From: Bacteroidota bacterium
Lineage (GTDB): Bacteria > Bacteroidota > Bacteroidia > Cytophagales > Cyclobacteriaceae
NCBI GenBank assembly: GCA_024643595.1
Contig: JAHEMS010000219.1
Coordinates: forward strand, 1 to 6,220
DNA: 6,220 bases
Direction of reading: 5' to 3'
The notes under the pieces were generated by a model. The model worked only from the letters and a program-made list of their open reading frames with translations. It was not told the DNA's origin and made no database searches. This document shows positions 6,204 through 6,220 of the stretch, in pieces. Position 1 is the first letter of the stretch. Every line of letters begins with the position of its first letter. A program made the translations under genes and the position numbers.

Positions 6204-6220
6204 AAATCAAAAACGGCAAT
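6196..6220. repeat. Direct repeat, copy 2, continuing beyond the window
   Basis: Matches 5840-5864 at 23 of 25 positions and stops only because the window ends. On the minus strand it contains the end of a terminator right arm (ATTGCCGTT), its T-run, and the ATGCACAT that begins the GIY-YIG gene. If the next plus-strand bases complete the palindrome and continue with TGGTCGAG, the repeat unit is longer and a tRNA or another tRNA-like remnant lies just outside. Confidence 0.8.

Noticed and set aside
5840..6220. CRISPR array suggested by spaced repeats
   Set aside because: Only two copies 356 bp apart, with a protein-coding gene between them and a terminator palindrome as part of the repeat.
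5840..6220. Insertion sequence with transposase
   Set aside because: No transposase, and the repeats are direct rather than terminal inverted; the only gene is a GIY-YIG protein.

Overview
This window looks like part of a chromosome from a member of the Bacteroidota, possibly a Cytophagales-type soil or aquatic organism. The reasons are a moderately AT-rich sequence, AT-rich leaders without clear Shine-Dalgarno sites, and protein variants I associate with that phylum. The assignment is inference, because no rRNA or other marker gene is present.

Layout. Positions 1-196 (minus strand) hold the first 65 codons of a tagaturonate reductase (uxaB), cut by the window edge. A 128-bp divergent intergenic region follows, with a sigma70-like promoter pointing right and two small inverted repeats. 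From 325 to 5748 five plus-strand genes form a probable operon: a family-88-type glycoside hydrolase (unsaturated uronyl hydrolase-like), a TIM-barrel sugar isomerase/epimerase, a Gfo/Idh/MocA oxidoreductase, a short-chain dehydrogenase, and mannonate dehydratase (uxuA). The first two overlap by 4 bp (ATGA). The other gaps are 48, 9 and 64 bp. A weak stem-loop with a T-rich tail after uxuA may end the operon.

How the genes fit together. uxaB and uxuA are textbook hexuronate enzymes, although each belongs to a different branch (galacturonate and glucuronate). The hydrolase has no signal peptide, so it probably cleaves an imported uronic-acid-containing oligosaccharide or glycoside in the cytoplasm. 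The isomerase, Gfo/Idh enzyme and SDR would then oxidise, isomerise or reduce the released sugar so that it enters the mannonate to 2-keto-3-deoxygluconate route. The actual substrate cannot be read from the sequence.

The right end (about 5840-6220) is a different kind of DNA. On the minus strand there is a small GIY-YIG nuclease gene, then a degenerate tRNA 3' end finishing in CCA, then a perfect 26-bp palindrome with a T-run (an intrinsic terminator). The start of the same terminator/start-codon module recurs 356 bp away at the window edge, so the nuclease lies in a repeat unit that may be tandem and may derive from a tRNA locus. This is the most unusual structure in the window.
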